64,000 nucleotides of DNA from Histoplasma ohiense (GCA_017607445.1 JAEVHH010000003.1:372001-436000); one strand, 5' to 3'. Counted from the stretch's first letter, positions 23,755-35,784 are shown. Numbers and translations: made by a program. Notes: generated from the sequence alone by a model not told the origin.

Positions 23755-24306
23755 CAAATGTGTCAAATGGGGTTTTTATACCAGTGTTACAATGTACAGT
23801 ACATGTACATGTACAGTACATACACCTATCATATTCATTCTATTTGTAATTGAATAGAGCTTGTTGATTATTAGGAAGCAATGCATTGGTAGAATATCAT
23901 CTTCAATATATATCATCACTGTGATATAAGATAGCACTATAATCACTAGATTATCCATAGTGAAAAAGCCAACATAACCATTTGTTAAATGGTTGTGCTC
24001 ATAGTGATATATATACCCATGGGCGTGGCCACTGAACCCACCACTGACTGATACACTGCGACCGCCAGCCGCAGCATAGTGGGGAACCACATCACTGGAT
24101 ATTCATTGTGAGATATCATCGCGAGATATCATCATTAGATACAATTGATAGATATCATCGTCAATATATATATGACGTAAATTCACTGTTTTAAAATGTG
24201 CTTAGAGAATTCAAGGTGCATTGCTTTCTAGTATAAATTTCAATCAATGAGTGTCTGTAAGTGGAATTCAGTGGAAAACATCAAAAAACCCCATTTGACA
24301 CATTTG
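23755..24306. mobile_element. Inverted-repeat (MITE-like) element, about 552 bp
   Basis: A 23-bp perfect inverted repeat bounds the block: CAAATGTGTCAAATGGGG plus five T at 23755-23777, and its exact reverse complement at 24284-24306. The interior is AT-rich, has no coding capacity and is full of GATATCAT-type palindromes (about 24112-24160), plus a CCATTTGTTAAATGG hairpin near 23978-23992. A palindromic GTACATGTAC repeat sits at about 23795-23820. I could not find a clear target-site duplication. A non-autonomous DNA transposon is the best reading; a structural inverted repeat of other origin is possible. Confidence 0.6.
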
Positions 24307-25514
24307 TCACTTTAGGCTGCCGTATGTACAGTACAGTACAAGCGCGAACTGCTTGCGTAGCAAGTTGCTTTTACACGGGATGAGTCGGTTGGATCCAATT
24401 GACCGACACGACACAACCAATAAATTCGAGCAGCAACTGCATCGGCCAACAGGTATGGAATAATACCTACACTTGTTTCGTGTCTCTCATTGTCACATCG
24501 AGTCAAACACATTAGTTATGAGCTCCTCAATGTATCTAGATTTATCAGCTAATCAGCTCAATGGCTGCTGCGGATTTGCAGAAATAACACAGCAAATCCT
24601 CATTCAATTTCCATCAAAAACAATCATCATCACCATCGCATTGCCGATCACCAGCATTTTCAGCATTTTCATATTCTTGTATCGTTTTCTGTAAAGGTAC
24701 TGGCCTCGAGAATGGATGTTGATGTCAGATTAAACTTCTGGCCATGCATATGCCAAGCACACTAAACCAGAGCTTTCGATGTGTAGTGTAGTGATGAGTT
24801 ATATCTGCTGTCAGGAGCCCAATAGATAATGAACACGTCCTTTAAGCTCAACAGATCGATATTCAGCATAGGAGTGCGCCAAAATTCTATTAGAAGAAAA
24901 TAAGTTCTCGTCAGATTGAATAATATTATTTGGGTGAAGTTGGATAATCAGTGGCCTTGTCCCATGCGCATGTAGATAATAAGAAATGCTCAGTTTTGAG
25001 AATTGATTTATAGAGCGCAAGTAGAAAATAAAATAAAATAAAATAAAATAATTAGGTAAAATAATAGTGATAAATTACAAACCGCAGGAAATGATTACTG
25101 ATAAATATATGCGCTAGAAATATCGCAATGCAATGAAGATACGTTGGAGTCATGGAAAGTGAAGCAAGCAGAAACATTAAAGAGGTAATCGATGAAGCAA
25201 GATAAAAATGTCACAAGCTGTCAAGGGTCAATTCCGCGGCCAGTAACATATTATCATAACGTTTGGAGTATTGTTGCCGCGTGCTATAACGTACGTGTAA
25301 TAATATTGTCAAATCGGAAAAAACATAGGTTGTGGGGGAAATAATATATGCGTCTAAAGATGAGCGGAAGAATAGGCGAGGAAGGAAGAGTGGATTTTAA
25401 ACAAAGGAGAAAACAGTACGAAAGACTGAGAGGAAATCTGAGCCAGCCAATTCCAATGTCTGAAGCATTAACATGAAAGGTCCACTATCAAATCTGGACA
25501 TAGGGGCGTGAAAT
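24307..25514. other. AT-rich spacer downstream of kar5
   Basis: No gene recognised. It contains an (AAAAT)n microsatellite at about 25026-25051 and otherwise AT-rich single-copy sequence. Confidence 0.5.
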
Positions 25515-27484
25515 TCAGGCTAGATCCGATGTCGTGAGATAGTCTGCATCTGTGGTTCGAACCTTATATCGTCGGGTGAGGAGCAAAATATTTTGTGCGA
25601 CAAAGTAAAGTAATGAACAAATGCCGGACATGGTTGCAAGACTGAAGCAAACGATGTAGACGACATTTGCTGGTTCTGAGGTCATGTAAATCGAAGATGC
25701 TCTCACAATATGAAGCCAGCCCGAAACCCCTATGTGGTATGTTGCAAAAACACACGCTGGGGCGATAATTAGCCTATGTAGTAAAATAATACTAAGGAAC
25801 TTCCATACGACATACCCAGGAGAAGTAGCACAGCACCAGATAGTTTGGGATAAAGCAAGAGGAGGGCCACGATTGCCGTTGACGAGATCCACCATATGAC
25901 CGAGGTGAGAGCTCCACCAAAAGCAGTAAGTCGGCGGAAAATAGCATAGGAGTTCTCGATGGAAATTTGAAGATTTGCAGTTGAGGCAGTGACATCGTTC
26001 AAAAGCGCTTGAGAAATTTTTAGGTCTTGTTGAAAGGACTTTTGGTCGCTAATTTGCTGCAACTGAACTTGCTGGAGTGCGACAGCGGTAGTTTCAAACT
26101 GCTGGAAGGCCTGTTCGAACAATTTGATACGCTGATACAATTAGCTCCCACTTGTATGATAGCAGAGATATACGTACTAAATCTAGGCCATCATGTCTAG
26201 CTTCCATAGATCTCATGGACTTTTCGACGGCCTGCTACGTAGTGAGTTAGTGGTTTTCAGGGAAATGCTATGAATATATAGATACCATCGAATAATATAT
26301 ATTGTCAAACCCTTCAATGATGGGCCCCAACTTCTGACTCCCTAGAAGTTCAGCCGACTGTCTCACGGAAGAGACCAATGCTAAGTTCTCTTGATGGTTC
26401 TTCCTTTCAGCTGCAGCCATCTCAGTAGCCCTTTTAGCACTAGTCAGGCGAATCTCATTAAGCGCCTGCTTCAACTCATGGATCGAATTCGAAGCGGAAA
26501 GGAGATCCTATATAGCCAGTAAGAAAACGAATGTGCTTCGTACACAGAAGCTATGTGTCAAACCTTCTTCACATTGGCTGCATCTGTTTTCGCAGCAGAC
26601 ATCACGATTTGTACTCCCTCGGCGTCATCAAATACTTTCGATTTTATATCGTGATATCGTAAAAATCCATTTTCCAAGTCTTGTAAGAGTTGATTTCGCA
26701 TTTCATCCACGATTTCTAAAAACCCTTTCTGCCGAGAGGCCTCCATAGCTGCTGTTGTAAGTGTCTGGTTAAGAGAGTCGTTTAAAATGGAGGTGACATC
26801 TATCAACTTCTTATACCGCTTGAGGTCGTGTTCTCGTTCAATCTCCGTTCTTGCTGCCTGGCACATGACAGCTGCATTTTGTCTGCTGTTACTATAGCTC
26901 GTCCACCATTGGGGCCGAGATTCTAGAGACCTTAGACATGGCTCTAGCTGAGAGGGCTGAACTTGATCCCGCGCACCCGGGTGCCCATAGGTCGAATGAG
27001 ATATAAGAATAGGAGAACATTGTTCAGGAATCGCAGCCCCAGCACCGATAAGCTCACAAACAGCCAGCCTAGCAGCAAACAAAGCCTTCAGGTTATCAAG
27101 AGAGTTGGACGAGTTGTTCTTGTCGGTATCATCGTCTCCGCCAATAGATTGACAAGACAAAATCAAATTAGTTGCAGCCAGCCTATTACAAGAAGGTGAT
27201 GACTTCATGGAGTCAAGAAGCCTAATGGCGTCGGAAAAAACCTCGCTATGTTGAGTGTTTTGTGCATAAAGTAAAGATGGCAAATCAATTTCTTCAGGTC
27301 CAATGCCGAATGATAATGGGTTTGGACCTGATGTGCACGGTAAGTATACGGGGATATACGTATGAAAACCTCAACCCGCTATCTCACCTTTTTTCAAAGA
27401 GAAAATCCTTAGTGAATCTGCTCTTGTCAAAAGAGTAAGACCGCTCAAGCATATAGCGGGAGCGGTAAATATTTGGATCTTCAT
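25515..27484 (-). CDS. Kar5/Tht1-family nuclear fusion protein
   Basis: Kar5/Tht1 (Brambleberry/GEX1 group) proteins sit in the nuclear envelope/ER and promote nuclear fusion after mating. Minus-strand exons are 27388-27484, 26564-27327, 26286-26507, 26178-26234, 25816-26131 and 25515-25756, giving 565 residues. An N-terminal signal peptide (MKIQIFTAPAICLSGLTLLT) is followed by the cysteine-bearing family block EVFSDAIRLLDSMKSSPSCN, LILSCQSIGG and LAVCELIGAGAAIPEQCS, long coiled-coil segments (about 150-425), and hydrophobic C-terminal helices including STAIVALLLLYP and NVVYIVCFSLATMSGICSLLYFVA. For the last intron I used GTATGT to CCCAG (59 bp), which keeps the frame; a nearer AG does not. 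The exon 2 donor (GTTTGA) is weak. The neighbouring uL6m gene is divergent. Confidence 0.85.
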
Positions 27485-27964
27485 AATGATTGATAACTGC
27501 AGAATTGAAGAATAAAAAAAGAAATGAATGAAAAAAGTATGAAAATAATAATATTAAAGACACGTATCGCCTACGAAGCCGAGAGTCAAATTGTTAAGTA
27601 GAAAGATAGAAATCAGGTAACGTCTCATGAGCAAACCCGGTAAGAGGATCTGATGCTGTCGCTCAGTCGAAAACATGCCACTGAAAAGGGGGGCAAAACA
27701 AGGGTCGAAATGACAAAATCAATGGTTTACAAACATGACGATAATGAAGTAAGACACAGTCGGTTCCTGAATAAGGGATGTCAGACAACTGCTAGAGGGG
27801 TTGGCTGGAGATACAGTTTTGCAAGCTGATTTCTGATATAAAAGGAGAAAGGGGCAAGTCAAACGATCACGTGGATTGTCTGATAAATCACGTGATTTAG
27901 ACTAAAACGAAATCTACCATCGTCAGACAGAGAGCAAGCATCGAATCAGTCCAACACCGCCAAA
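27485..27964. promoter_or_regulatory. Divergent promoter with paired CACGTG boxes
   Basis: Two E-boxes, CACGTG at 27868-27873 and 27889-27894, lie 21 bp apart (two helical turns) about 70-95 bp before the uL6m start. The second lies in the 14-bp palindrome AAATCACGTGATTT, a Cbf1/bHLH-type site. The spacer separates kar5 (minus) from the mitochondrial ribosomal gene (plus). The factor bound is not known from sequence. Confidence 0.6.
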
Positions 27965-28866
27965 ATGAATGGGATAATACAAAGGAGCTGCTACAGGCAG
28001 CTCCTCAATGACCCCATGAGGTCCAATTCATTACCAGCCTTCCTTCTTCCAGCCTTTTCCCTCCCTCTTCGCCGCCAACCCTTCTCAGTATCAACTCCAA
28101 CGCAATCACGAGTTGGTTCTGCACCACTCTCAATACCTTCCGAAGTCTCATTGAAATTCATCGCGTTGCCAAAAGTGAAAAATATCACTGCACGACAGGG
28201 GAAAGATAATCCAACTACTGCGGTGGAAGTTACTGGGCCATTGGGTACACAATTTCATTCCCTGTCCCTCTGCAGGACCAAACGCTGACGGCCAATTCTT
28301 GCAGGAACCATGACATTAACTCTCCCTTCATTCTCGACCGTAAATTTTGATCAGGAATTACGAAAAGCAACAGTCGAAGTTCAAGATGCGGAGGTTACGC
28401 ACCAGCGTGCCATGTGGGGTATGCGCCTGCGTTCATTGACCCTTTGTATCCCCTCTAGACCCGCTGCTTCTGACGCTTCTCATCAACAGGAACTATACGA
28501 CAACATTTGAAAAACTACATTTTAGGAGTGTCAGAGGGCCACACTTGCATCCTCAAGCTTGTCGGAGTAGGATTTAGGGCGATGATCGAACCCAAGGCCG
28601 TTACCGTTCCTGAGCCGGATTACCCGGGTCAACAGTACGTTTCGTTGAAAGTTGGATACGCACATCCAATTGAGCTTGGCATTCCTCCTGGTGTTAAAGC
28701 CAGTATGCCACAACCGACTACTATCTTGTTAGAAGGCATTAATAAGGAGGTTGTAACGCAGTTCGCTGCGGAGATTCGCGCATGGCGTAAACCGGAGCCT
28801 TACAAGGGAAAGGGTATATTTGTGAACGGCGAGACGATCAGGTTGAAGGCAAAGAAAATCAAGTGA
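27965..28866 (+). CDS. mrpl6: Mitochondrial large-subunit ribosomal protein uL6m
   Basis: This is the mitochondrial homologue of bacterial ribosomal protein L6. Exons 27965-28244, 28305-28418 and 28490-28866 give 256 residues. A leader rich in Arg, Ser and Leu (about 1-50) fits mitochondrial import. The L6 body follows: VEVTGPLGTMTLTLP across the first junction, RAMWGTIRQHLKNYILGVSEG across the second, LVGVGFRA, and the C-terminal signature KPEPYKGKGIFVNGE (about 230-245). It ends in a basic RLKAKKIK tail. The gene converges with met22, 183 bp away, and its promoter carries two E-boxes. Confidence 0.94.
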
Positions 28867-29049
28867 CCGTCATTTTTTCTATTTTCTGCTTGCAGTTGCG
28901 TTTTGTATATCCATATCTTTGGGTTTTTCCTGCTTTGTTTTAGTAGGATAGTCGATCCCCCTCCCCCTCCCCCTTACTTTTTTATTTCCGAGGTGCCTCG
29001 CCTACAATTCATCTCAGAAACACATAGAAATATACACCTAAGGAAGACT

Positions 29050-30111
29050 TCATTTCACCTTCAGTACTCTTTGCACAGCATCGATTACCTGGTTATGGAT
29101 AGCATTTGGGGAAGCAATGACGCCGGTATTCATGACCAGAGTTCTTCCTTTTCCAAAGTCAAGTCTCTTGCCGTGGATATCGGTTACCATCCCCCCAGCT
29201 TCACGGACCAGCAAGTCGCCAGCGGCATGGTCCCAAATCTTCTCTTGGTAATCTTTCCTCAATGGCAGCCTCAAATATATATCTCCCGTCCCTCTTGCAA
29301 TGGAACAGTATTTGGCCTGCGAATCAAGCCGGACACTTGGGCCAATGATACCTAACATCCTTGCAACCGCAGCGTTGTCATCCTGTGCAGAATGTGCAGC
29401 TTCAACTCCCTCGCAGAATGAAGCCTTTGTAATATCCAGGACTGGTCTCATGGAAATTGATTTGCTTTCCTCGAGTTTTCCACCTGAGAGAGGCCGGCTC
29501 GAGGCACCTTTTCCGAGCACAGCAGAAAAGAGCATTCCAGTCCCATCGCCGCAGGACTTGGTGCTTGTAGAATTGGCGGGAATCGGCGCGGAGTCAGAGA
29601 CTGGCAAATTGGGGCAGCCAATTACTCCTACTTTGACATCGCCATCTACAATCAGGCCGAGACAAACAGCGTATTGGCCCCCACGGAGGAAGCCCTTTGT
29701 ACCATCGATAGGATCCAAAGCCCATATCCTCCCCTTCGGTCCTCCGGCACTTTTCCCCTGGTCGATTATATCGAGCATAGCTTCCTCGCTCTGCAATGGA
29801 CCACCCAAAACTTTGTCACTTTCCTCGTCCGTAAGCTTGATGTCCTTGACCAGGTCCCAAATCTCATTACTCAGCGGTTTATCTTCCCGGAGAGCACTCG
29901 CTTCCTCCTCAGCAACTATCTCGTCACCTGGGAAGTTCTTGAGGATTGCCTGGATGATAAGTGCCTGGGCACCGAAGTCACCCTTTGTGACAGGAGACTT
30001 GTCATCTTTGGATAGAGTGCCTTTTGCTTTTTCGTTGAATACTTGCTGTGTTAACAGTGAAGCCCTCTGTACGGCGAGCTCTGCCACATAGAGCTCCTGC
30101 TGGTAGGACAT
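29050..30111 (-). CDS. met22: 3'(2'),5'-bisphosphate nucleotidase (PAP phosphatase)
   Basis: The enzyme removes the 3'-phosphate from PAP and PAPS, preventing product poisoning in sulfate assimilation; yeast Met22/Hal2 is the lithium- and sodium-sensitive form. The conserved protein, 353 residues without introns, begins MSYQQELYVAELAVQRA and has SPVTKGDFGAQALI, the metal-binding WALDPIDGTKGF, and WDHAAGDLLVREAGG with a further metal aspartate. The frame is open further upstream: an ATG at 30297 would add 62 residues with one hydrophobic helix (FAVSILLLILAAN). I list the conserved start; both ATGs have A at -3. The gene is divergent from the Lsb5-like gene and lies about 8 kb from met10, which acts in the same pathway. 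Confidence 0.95.
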   Translation of the reverse strand: MSYQQELYVAELAVQRASLLTQQVFNEKAKGTLSKDDKSPVTKGDFGAQALIIQAILKNFPGDEIVAEEEASALREDKPLSNEIWDLVKDIKLTDEESDKVLGGPLQSEEAMLDIIDQGKSAGGPKGRIWALDPIDGTKGFLRGGQYAVCLGLIVDGDVKVGVIGCPNLPVSDSAPIPANSTSTKSCGDGTGMLFSAVLGKGASSRPLSGGKLEESKSISMRPVLDITKASFCEGVEAAHSAQDDNAAVARMLGIIGPSVRLDSQAKYCSIARGTGDIYLRLPLRKDYQEKIWDHAAGDLLVREAGGMVTDIHGKRLDFGKGRTLVMNTGVIASPNAIHNQVIDAVQRVLKVK

Positions 30112-31007
30112 ATTTATTCCTAGAGAATAAGAGGACTTGGGAGACAATATATGCCCCGAAAGTTGGGAGAGGCAGGTTCGGAGTCGGACTGACAAATTAG
30201 CTGCCAGGATGAGGAGGAGGATCGAAACGGCAAAATAGACATTGATATATCTGGGTGGTGAATTTGGCGTCCGCGACTGACGAGGCTTAGCCGTCATACT
30301 CGTATATTGAAGTTATTTCCATATATAGCCTGCGGCTGTGGTTGCTCGGAGGCTCCCCGCACTAATCTGCTTTGAGAAAGCTTATCACGGGGTAAGTTCA
30401 CCCGCCCAACGTCATTCTCGCATGCGCAAACAGCTTCATCTTTTCCCGATCAGGTAAACAACTCCCTGCTTACATTCGGATCCCGTGGAATGTACGTACA
30501 GACGAGTATAGATTCTTCGGACAGCCTCGTTGCTTGGGTCTTATTATCTCTTTCACGCATATACGCATATTCGCCTCCTCGGCCATCCATTGACCCGCGC
30601 GGGGTATCTTCGTATTCCTCCTGCTGGATACTGTGCGCCTGCGCGCACAACCAAGTTTGACGCTATTATATTGTCCTGCGAGGAACCATCACCGATGCCA
30701 GCTATTTTCGGAAGTCCGTAGCTAGCTTTCATTTGCTTCAGCTAAACGATACAACCGAACTATCACCTGTCTGCGCTTCTCCCCTTCCGTCCGCACAGCT
30801 CACATTCCCCGCAGCCGCCCTTAACATCAATCGCATCGCGGTTGCGCACTCCGCGTTATAGACTTCTACAATTCAGTCAAGATCTTAAAGTCTCATTCGT
30901 GAGTTTCAACTACGCACGACTTGACATTATGAGTCAATATTCCAACACATTGACGAAGACCTAGAACCTGCACATGATCTTCATTCTCCTTGTCCAACTC
31001 GTGCAGC
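30112..31007. promoter_or_regulatory. Spacer between met22 and the Lsb5-like gene
   Basis: The region holds the optional N-terminal extension of met22 (30112-30297) and then the divergent promoter. I found no other gene. Pyrimidine-rich sequence at about 30770-30830 is near the Lsb5-like start. Confidence 0.5.
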
Positions 31008-32681
31008 ATGTTCTCCGGATCTGTAGGTTCACTCACCCCTGCCTTGCTGTTATTGTTTCCGTTTTGTTTCAGTTAGTATTTTCACTCAGCTACGGGAAGA
31101 TTTTGCTTTGTCAATTAAATTTCTTTCCTTTCACTTCCTTCAGGGATATTCTCACGCCATAAAATGTGACAGTATATTCAAATTGCCTAGGTTATCTCCC
31201 CCCCCGTAACTAATAAGATCAGCCATCTACATGAATATAACCCCCTTCCTTCTTTCATTTATTTATTGTTTCTTACTTATCAGAAACATATGTTGAGCTG
31301 TAGCTTCTGCTACTGCATTACGTTCCCACAGCTAATCATATGGATATCCTTCTTTTGTGGACGCAGAAGCCATATTCGGCCATCACCCTTCACATCGACA
31401 GACTCACAAGTGAAGAATATGACATCGACGACTCGAGTGGGGTCGTAGACCTAATCGAAGTGGTCCGTCTACAAGCGACAGGTCCAAGTGAGGCCAGTAG
31501 AGCCCTAAGGAAGAAATTGTATTCTAAACCCAATCACCAACCTATCCAAGTGATTACTAGGTGCTAATTCTGCCGCAGGAAATATGGATCCGTGCATCGC
31601 CAGTTAAGGGCTCTTACAATCCTAGACTTCATTTTCCAGAATACTCCCACCAGATATCTCCGCGGTTTCACTGATGAGCCTCTCCTCGAACGTCTCCGAG
31701 TCGCAGCCACAGATCCTGTTTCAGACCAAGAAGTTAAGGACAAATGCAGGCAACTGTTTTTGCAGTGGTCCTCCTCCTTCAATGGAGTGGCCGGTATGGA
31801 ACGGATTGCGACCCTTCACAAACAACTCCCGCAACGGAAAAAGCCGATGAACCGACAGCAATCCAAAGTCCTCAAGGAAACTGAAGCGCAATCCGAATCG
31901 CCAATAGGCCATTCCGTATCTATTTCTGCAGGCAATGGACCCGCTACTATTTTGTCGTCTCCCACATCTTCAAAGACTTCTAGACCAAGTCGATCGAGTA
32001 TCTCCAAGATAGCGAAAGACAGGTCCCATCGCGGAAATCCATTCAATCTTGAGAAAGAGAGGCCAGAAATTATGCGAACCATTGCATCTGCATCTGTGGC
32101 AGGAACTAATCTCCTGAATTCGCTTAAACTGGTTAACCGCGAGAATCAACGCGTGAGTGAGAACGCAGAAGTAATGAGTCAATTCGATTCGTGCAAAAAT
32201 CTGCGACGACAAATATTGAGATATATCCAACATGTCGAAAGCGATGAGTTTCTAGGAATTCTCATTCACGCAAATGACGAACTAGTAAATGCGCTTATGG
32301 CCTTTGAAGTTCTCGACAAAAGCGTCGACGATGATAGTGACAGTGATAGCGAAGGCGGAAGGGGCATTAACGACGGGTTTGCGGGGCTTGAACTTGATGG
32401 GTCTACCAAGCCTCCTCCGCGGCCTGCAAAACCCACCAACTTCTCGTACAGTGCCCGATCATCGGCAGCACACGGCAAACAACGGGAATCAGAGAGTCTA
32501 AGTGAAGAATCAGAAGAAGAGGAAGACGATGATGAAGACAATCCGTTCGGGGACAGGAATGCAGTAAAGACTCCCGGCATTGAACAGTCTGGACTTACTT
32601 GGTATGAATCCCTTGAGTCTCATCCCTTCCCCCGATCGTTGTGATGCTAATTTGACTCATGTTTCCAGGCGAGAAGTTTGA
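31008..32681 (+). CDS. Lsb5-like VHS-GAT adaptor protein
   Basis: Lsb5 and related VHS-GAT proteins bind ubiquitin and actin regulators and act in endocytic and endosomal sorting. Exons 31008-31022, 31367-31518, 31579-32601 and 32669-32681 give 400 residues. The first exon encodes only MFSGS and the last only the end of WREV; with both, frame and family ends fit. The VHS domain (about 5-145) includes LTSEEYDIDDSSGVVDLIEV, KYGSVHRQLRALTILDFIFQN and LLERLRVAATDP. The GAT helices follow at about 270-320 (LRRQILRYIQHVES, HANDELVNALMAFEVLD). The acidic tail has an NPF motif (EDNPFGD), a ligand for EH domains. An alternative start (ATG at 31340) without the 344-bp intron is possible. The gene converges with mak5. 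Confidence 0.88.
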
Positions 32682-33315
32682 TTATTCGTTCTGCGGAAGC
32701 AAGATTATTCCCCCTTCCGGTTACTGAATTCCCCGCTCCCCACCCCACATTTGCATCGTCTCACACGAATTATACTTCGCCAATAGGTTTTTAAATTCTC
32801 GACCCAGTTTGTACATGTACCTCCTATGTTGGGAGTTTTGATCACACTGTTTACTGGAAGACGTTGAATGGAGTATTGTCAATGCCAGAGTTTGTACACC
32901 TACCTAATTGTATCCCATACATATCTGTCAATTATTCCCTCTTCTCCAGTTGGCGAGGGGCAGCAGTGATATTATTGCCCCCTATCCTCACTTTCAGGCG
33001 TTTAATAGGTTATCTTATTGAGAAAACAGCTTTCACCCAATATACATATACCGCACAAATTGTAGACAAACACAATTTGCGTCGTTTCATACGTCCCCCG
33101 GTGTAACGATCGTTTTTATTCTTCATTAGAATTAGGTATAGATACTGGCTAAGTTACGGCTTCAAGTCATGTCACATTAAATTCTCCTCATGGTGGGTAT
33201 AAACTAAGCATGGACTGTGTGGCGAATGCTTTTCTTTCAACATAATTAACGGTTGTACAGTACATGTACATCTGTACGATTCGCTCATAGTGATGGAAAT
33301 ATTACAGCCTCCCCT
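32682..33315. other. Convergent spacer between the Lsb5-like gene and mak5
   Basis: No gene recognised. It contains 3' regions of two convergent genes, AT-rich sequence, and a GTACAGTACATGTAC palindromic motif at about 33255-33270. Confidence 0.5.
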
Positions 33316-35784
33316 CTAGAAATCCAACTCCCCTACCTGTCCCAGGAATGCCTTGTTCCCCCCTCCAACCAGCAAGGCCTCAATATCCACACGACCTGCT
33401 GTCAAATACCTCTCGCTTACCCCCATATTAATCCTCTTCCCCAACAACTCCCTCAGCTGAGCCTTGAGAGCAGCAACCTCCGCCTTCGTCATACTTCCCG
33501 CCGCTTTTTCACGCGCCTCTCTCCCACCGCCTCTCCCCCTTCCCCTTCCCTTCCCCTTAGCCTGCTCCGCAAATTCCTCACTGTCGTAATCAACCCCCAA
33601 ATCATCGGCCGCGGACCGCAGCCAATCATTTTCAGACGATAACTTTTCCTTCGCTAGCGCGTGGTTCGTTATTTTCGTCGCGAGGGCAACGCGAGGACGC
33701 ACACGGGTAATGACGCGCCTGTCCAAATCGACGGAGTGCAAAGGGAGGCGCTTCGTCACGGATGAAGATGACGATGTAGTTGAGGAGGCGTGGACTTTCG
33801 CAGCTAGGCGCGCCACGCCGACGATTTCTTCGGGTGCGCAGAGGAGGATAGATTTTCCCGAGGCGGAGGCGCGGGCTGTGCGGCCGGAGCGGTGCACGTA
33901 TGTATCTGCAGTGCGGGGGACGTGATAGTGAATGATCAGGTCGATACCTTTGATGTCCAGACCTCGAGCAGCGACGTCAGTTGCAACTAGGATGGAGGAG
34001 GGGTCCGCGGTTGGAGAGGAGAAGCGTTCAACAGAGCGGAGACGGGCCTTCTGGGCCATGGAGGAATGTAAGGCAAGGGCGGGGAGATTGAGATTTTGGA
34101 GGAAGGCTGTTAGGCGGCGGACGGCAGAGATAGAATTTGTGAATACCAGTGTACGGTGTTGCGGGTGGTAGAGCATGAGGGTGTAAAGATATAAGTCCTA
34201 TTTTAGGGTTTAGTTACCGTTGCAACTTACATTGGGGAAGGTTTGGATAGAATATATTTCTTACCTTCTCCATAGCCGGACATTCCACAAGACCTTCCTT
34301 GAGGTTCTCCGCCATTTGAGCAACTGGATTCACGTCAATAAATTTCGGTCTGTCTTCTCTGAAATTGAGCTTTTTGAGGAGATATTCCATCGACTGCTTG
34401 TCATCGAGTAGATCTCCGTCAAAGTAGCGACCCTTTCCCGCCAGTTTCTGCTGCAATCCTTTGTGAAAGGTTGCTGAGAAAACGAGTGTCTGCCTGGGAG
34501 ACACCCTAGAAGCATCATCCTCACTCTCCGAATCAGCAGTAACTTTGTCATGGATTTCCTTTCTGTCAAGGGCAGTTAGTATCTCCTCTACCTCCTTGAA
34601 GTGCCCTTCACTGAGCAGTCGATCAGCTTCGTCGATAACAAGAAACTTGATACTTTGAAACTTTCGTAATAAGCCATGTCCAGTGCTGATAACATCCCAT
34701 AAACGACCTGGTGTTCCAATAACAATATCCGCATTTGCCAGAACTCGTTGTTGTTTTTGAACGGAAAGACCACCAGTCAACAAAGCTATTCTCGCGTTTA
34801 TGTTAGGGGCATTGGTACAGAGTGCCATAATATGTTTAGATAGTTGATGGGCGAGCTCTCTGGTCGGTGATAGGATCAGCGCAATCGGATATTTGCTCGA
34901 CAACTCTCCATCATTATGCTGCACTGGTTCCTCGCGGCGATTCTTTAAATAGTATTCCAATATAGGAATACCAAATGCCAACGTCTTGCCAGAACCTGTT
35001 GAAGCTTTCCCAACAACGTCATGGCCTGAAGCAATAAGGGGTATGCAGGCGGTCTGGATCGGAGTGGGCTTTGCAAATCTGAGCTTCGACAGGCTTGTCT
35101 GAATCTCTGCCGATATGCCCAGAGGATCCCAGCCTGAGACGTCCACTTGGTCCCCGTCAACCTCTTCCTCCAAGGCCTCAAACGATATTCCCGATTGGAT
35201 ATCATGTTTGGGAGCAGGCTTTTTTTTGCTCTGGATTTCGGCATCTATAAGCTTCACGTCCTTTTTACTCTGCTTCTTTGATTTCTTCTCTTTATCTTCC
35301 TTTGTCTCAATTTTATCCACATTTGTTTGTTTTCCTTTGCTGCTATGTACCTTGTCATCTGCATCTGCAGGTTCTTCATCGTCCGAGATCCCACTCCATT
35401 CACCGGCCTCGTGTTCCGTATTTGACGATATACTGTTGGCAACGTTCTTCTTCACCCTATTCCTGGCAGCCTGTACAGAGAATAGCCACCATATATTAGT
35501 CCAAAGTTCATAGATCACAAGGCTTTCCACCCAAACAATGATCATTCTCGCACCTTAAATTTGATCTCTCCATTTCCTATCGGCCGCACAAGGTCCACAC
35601 CATCAATTTCCTCCAAACCGAAAAATCCCTCTGCATCCTCTAATCGGTCAGGCAAGACGACCTCTTTCCAATCGAGCTGGTCAATTCCGACGATTTCTCC
35701 GTCATCTCCAGTAGCCTCAACCCGCTGGCGTTTCTTGGACTTATGAGAGAGATCTTGAGCGACGCGAGCTCTTTTTTTAGCCAT
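33316..35784 (-). CDS. mak5: DEAD-box RNA helicase Mak5
   Basis: Mak5 is a nucleolar ATP-dependent helicase needed for 60S subunit biogenesis. Minus-strand exons are 35554-35784, 34265-35470 and 33316-34197, giving 772 residues. The N-terminal DQLDWKEVVLPDRLEDAEGFF and LEEIDGVDLV are typical of Mak5. A lysine/acid-rich region follows, then the helicase core: Q motif GWDPLG...KPTPIQ, motif I ASTGSGKT, PTRELA, TPGRLW, motif II VIDEADRLL (DEAD), motif III FSATF, motif IV LVFTNS, motif V VATDVAARGLDI and motif VI HRSGRTARA. The C-terminus contains a glycine/arginine run (KGRGRGRGGGRE). It is divergent from trm7, 357 bp apart. Confidence 0.95.

Noticed and set aside
25545..25565. GGTTCGAACC resembling a tRNA T-loop box
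   Set aside because: It lies inside the coding region of the kar5 last exon and there is no cloverleaf around it. I found no convincing tRNA gene in the window.
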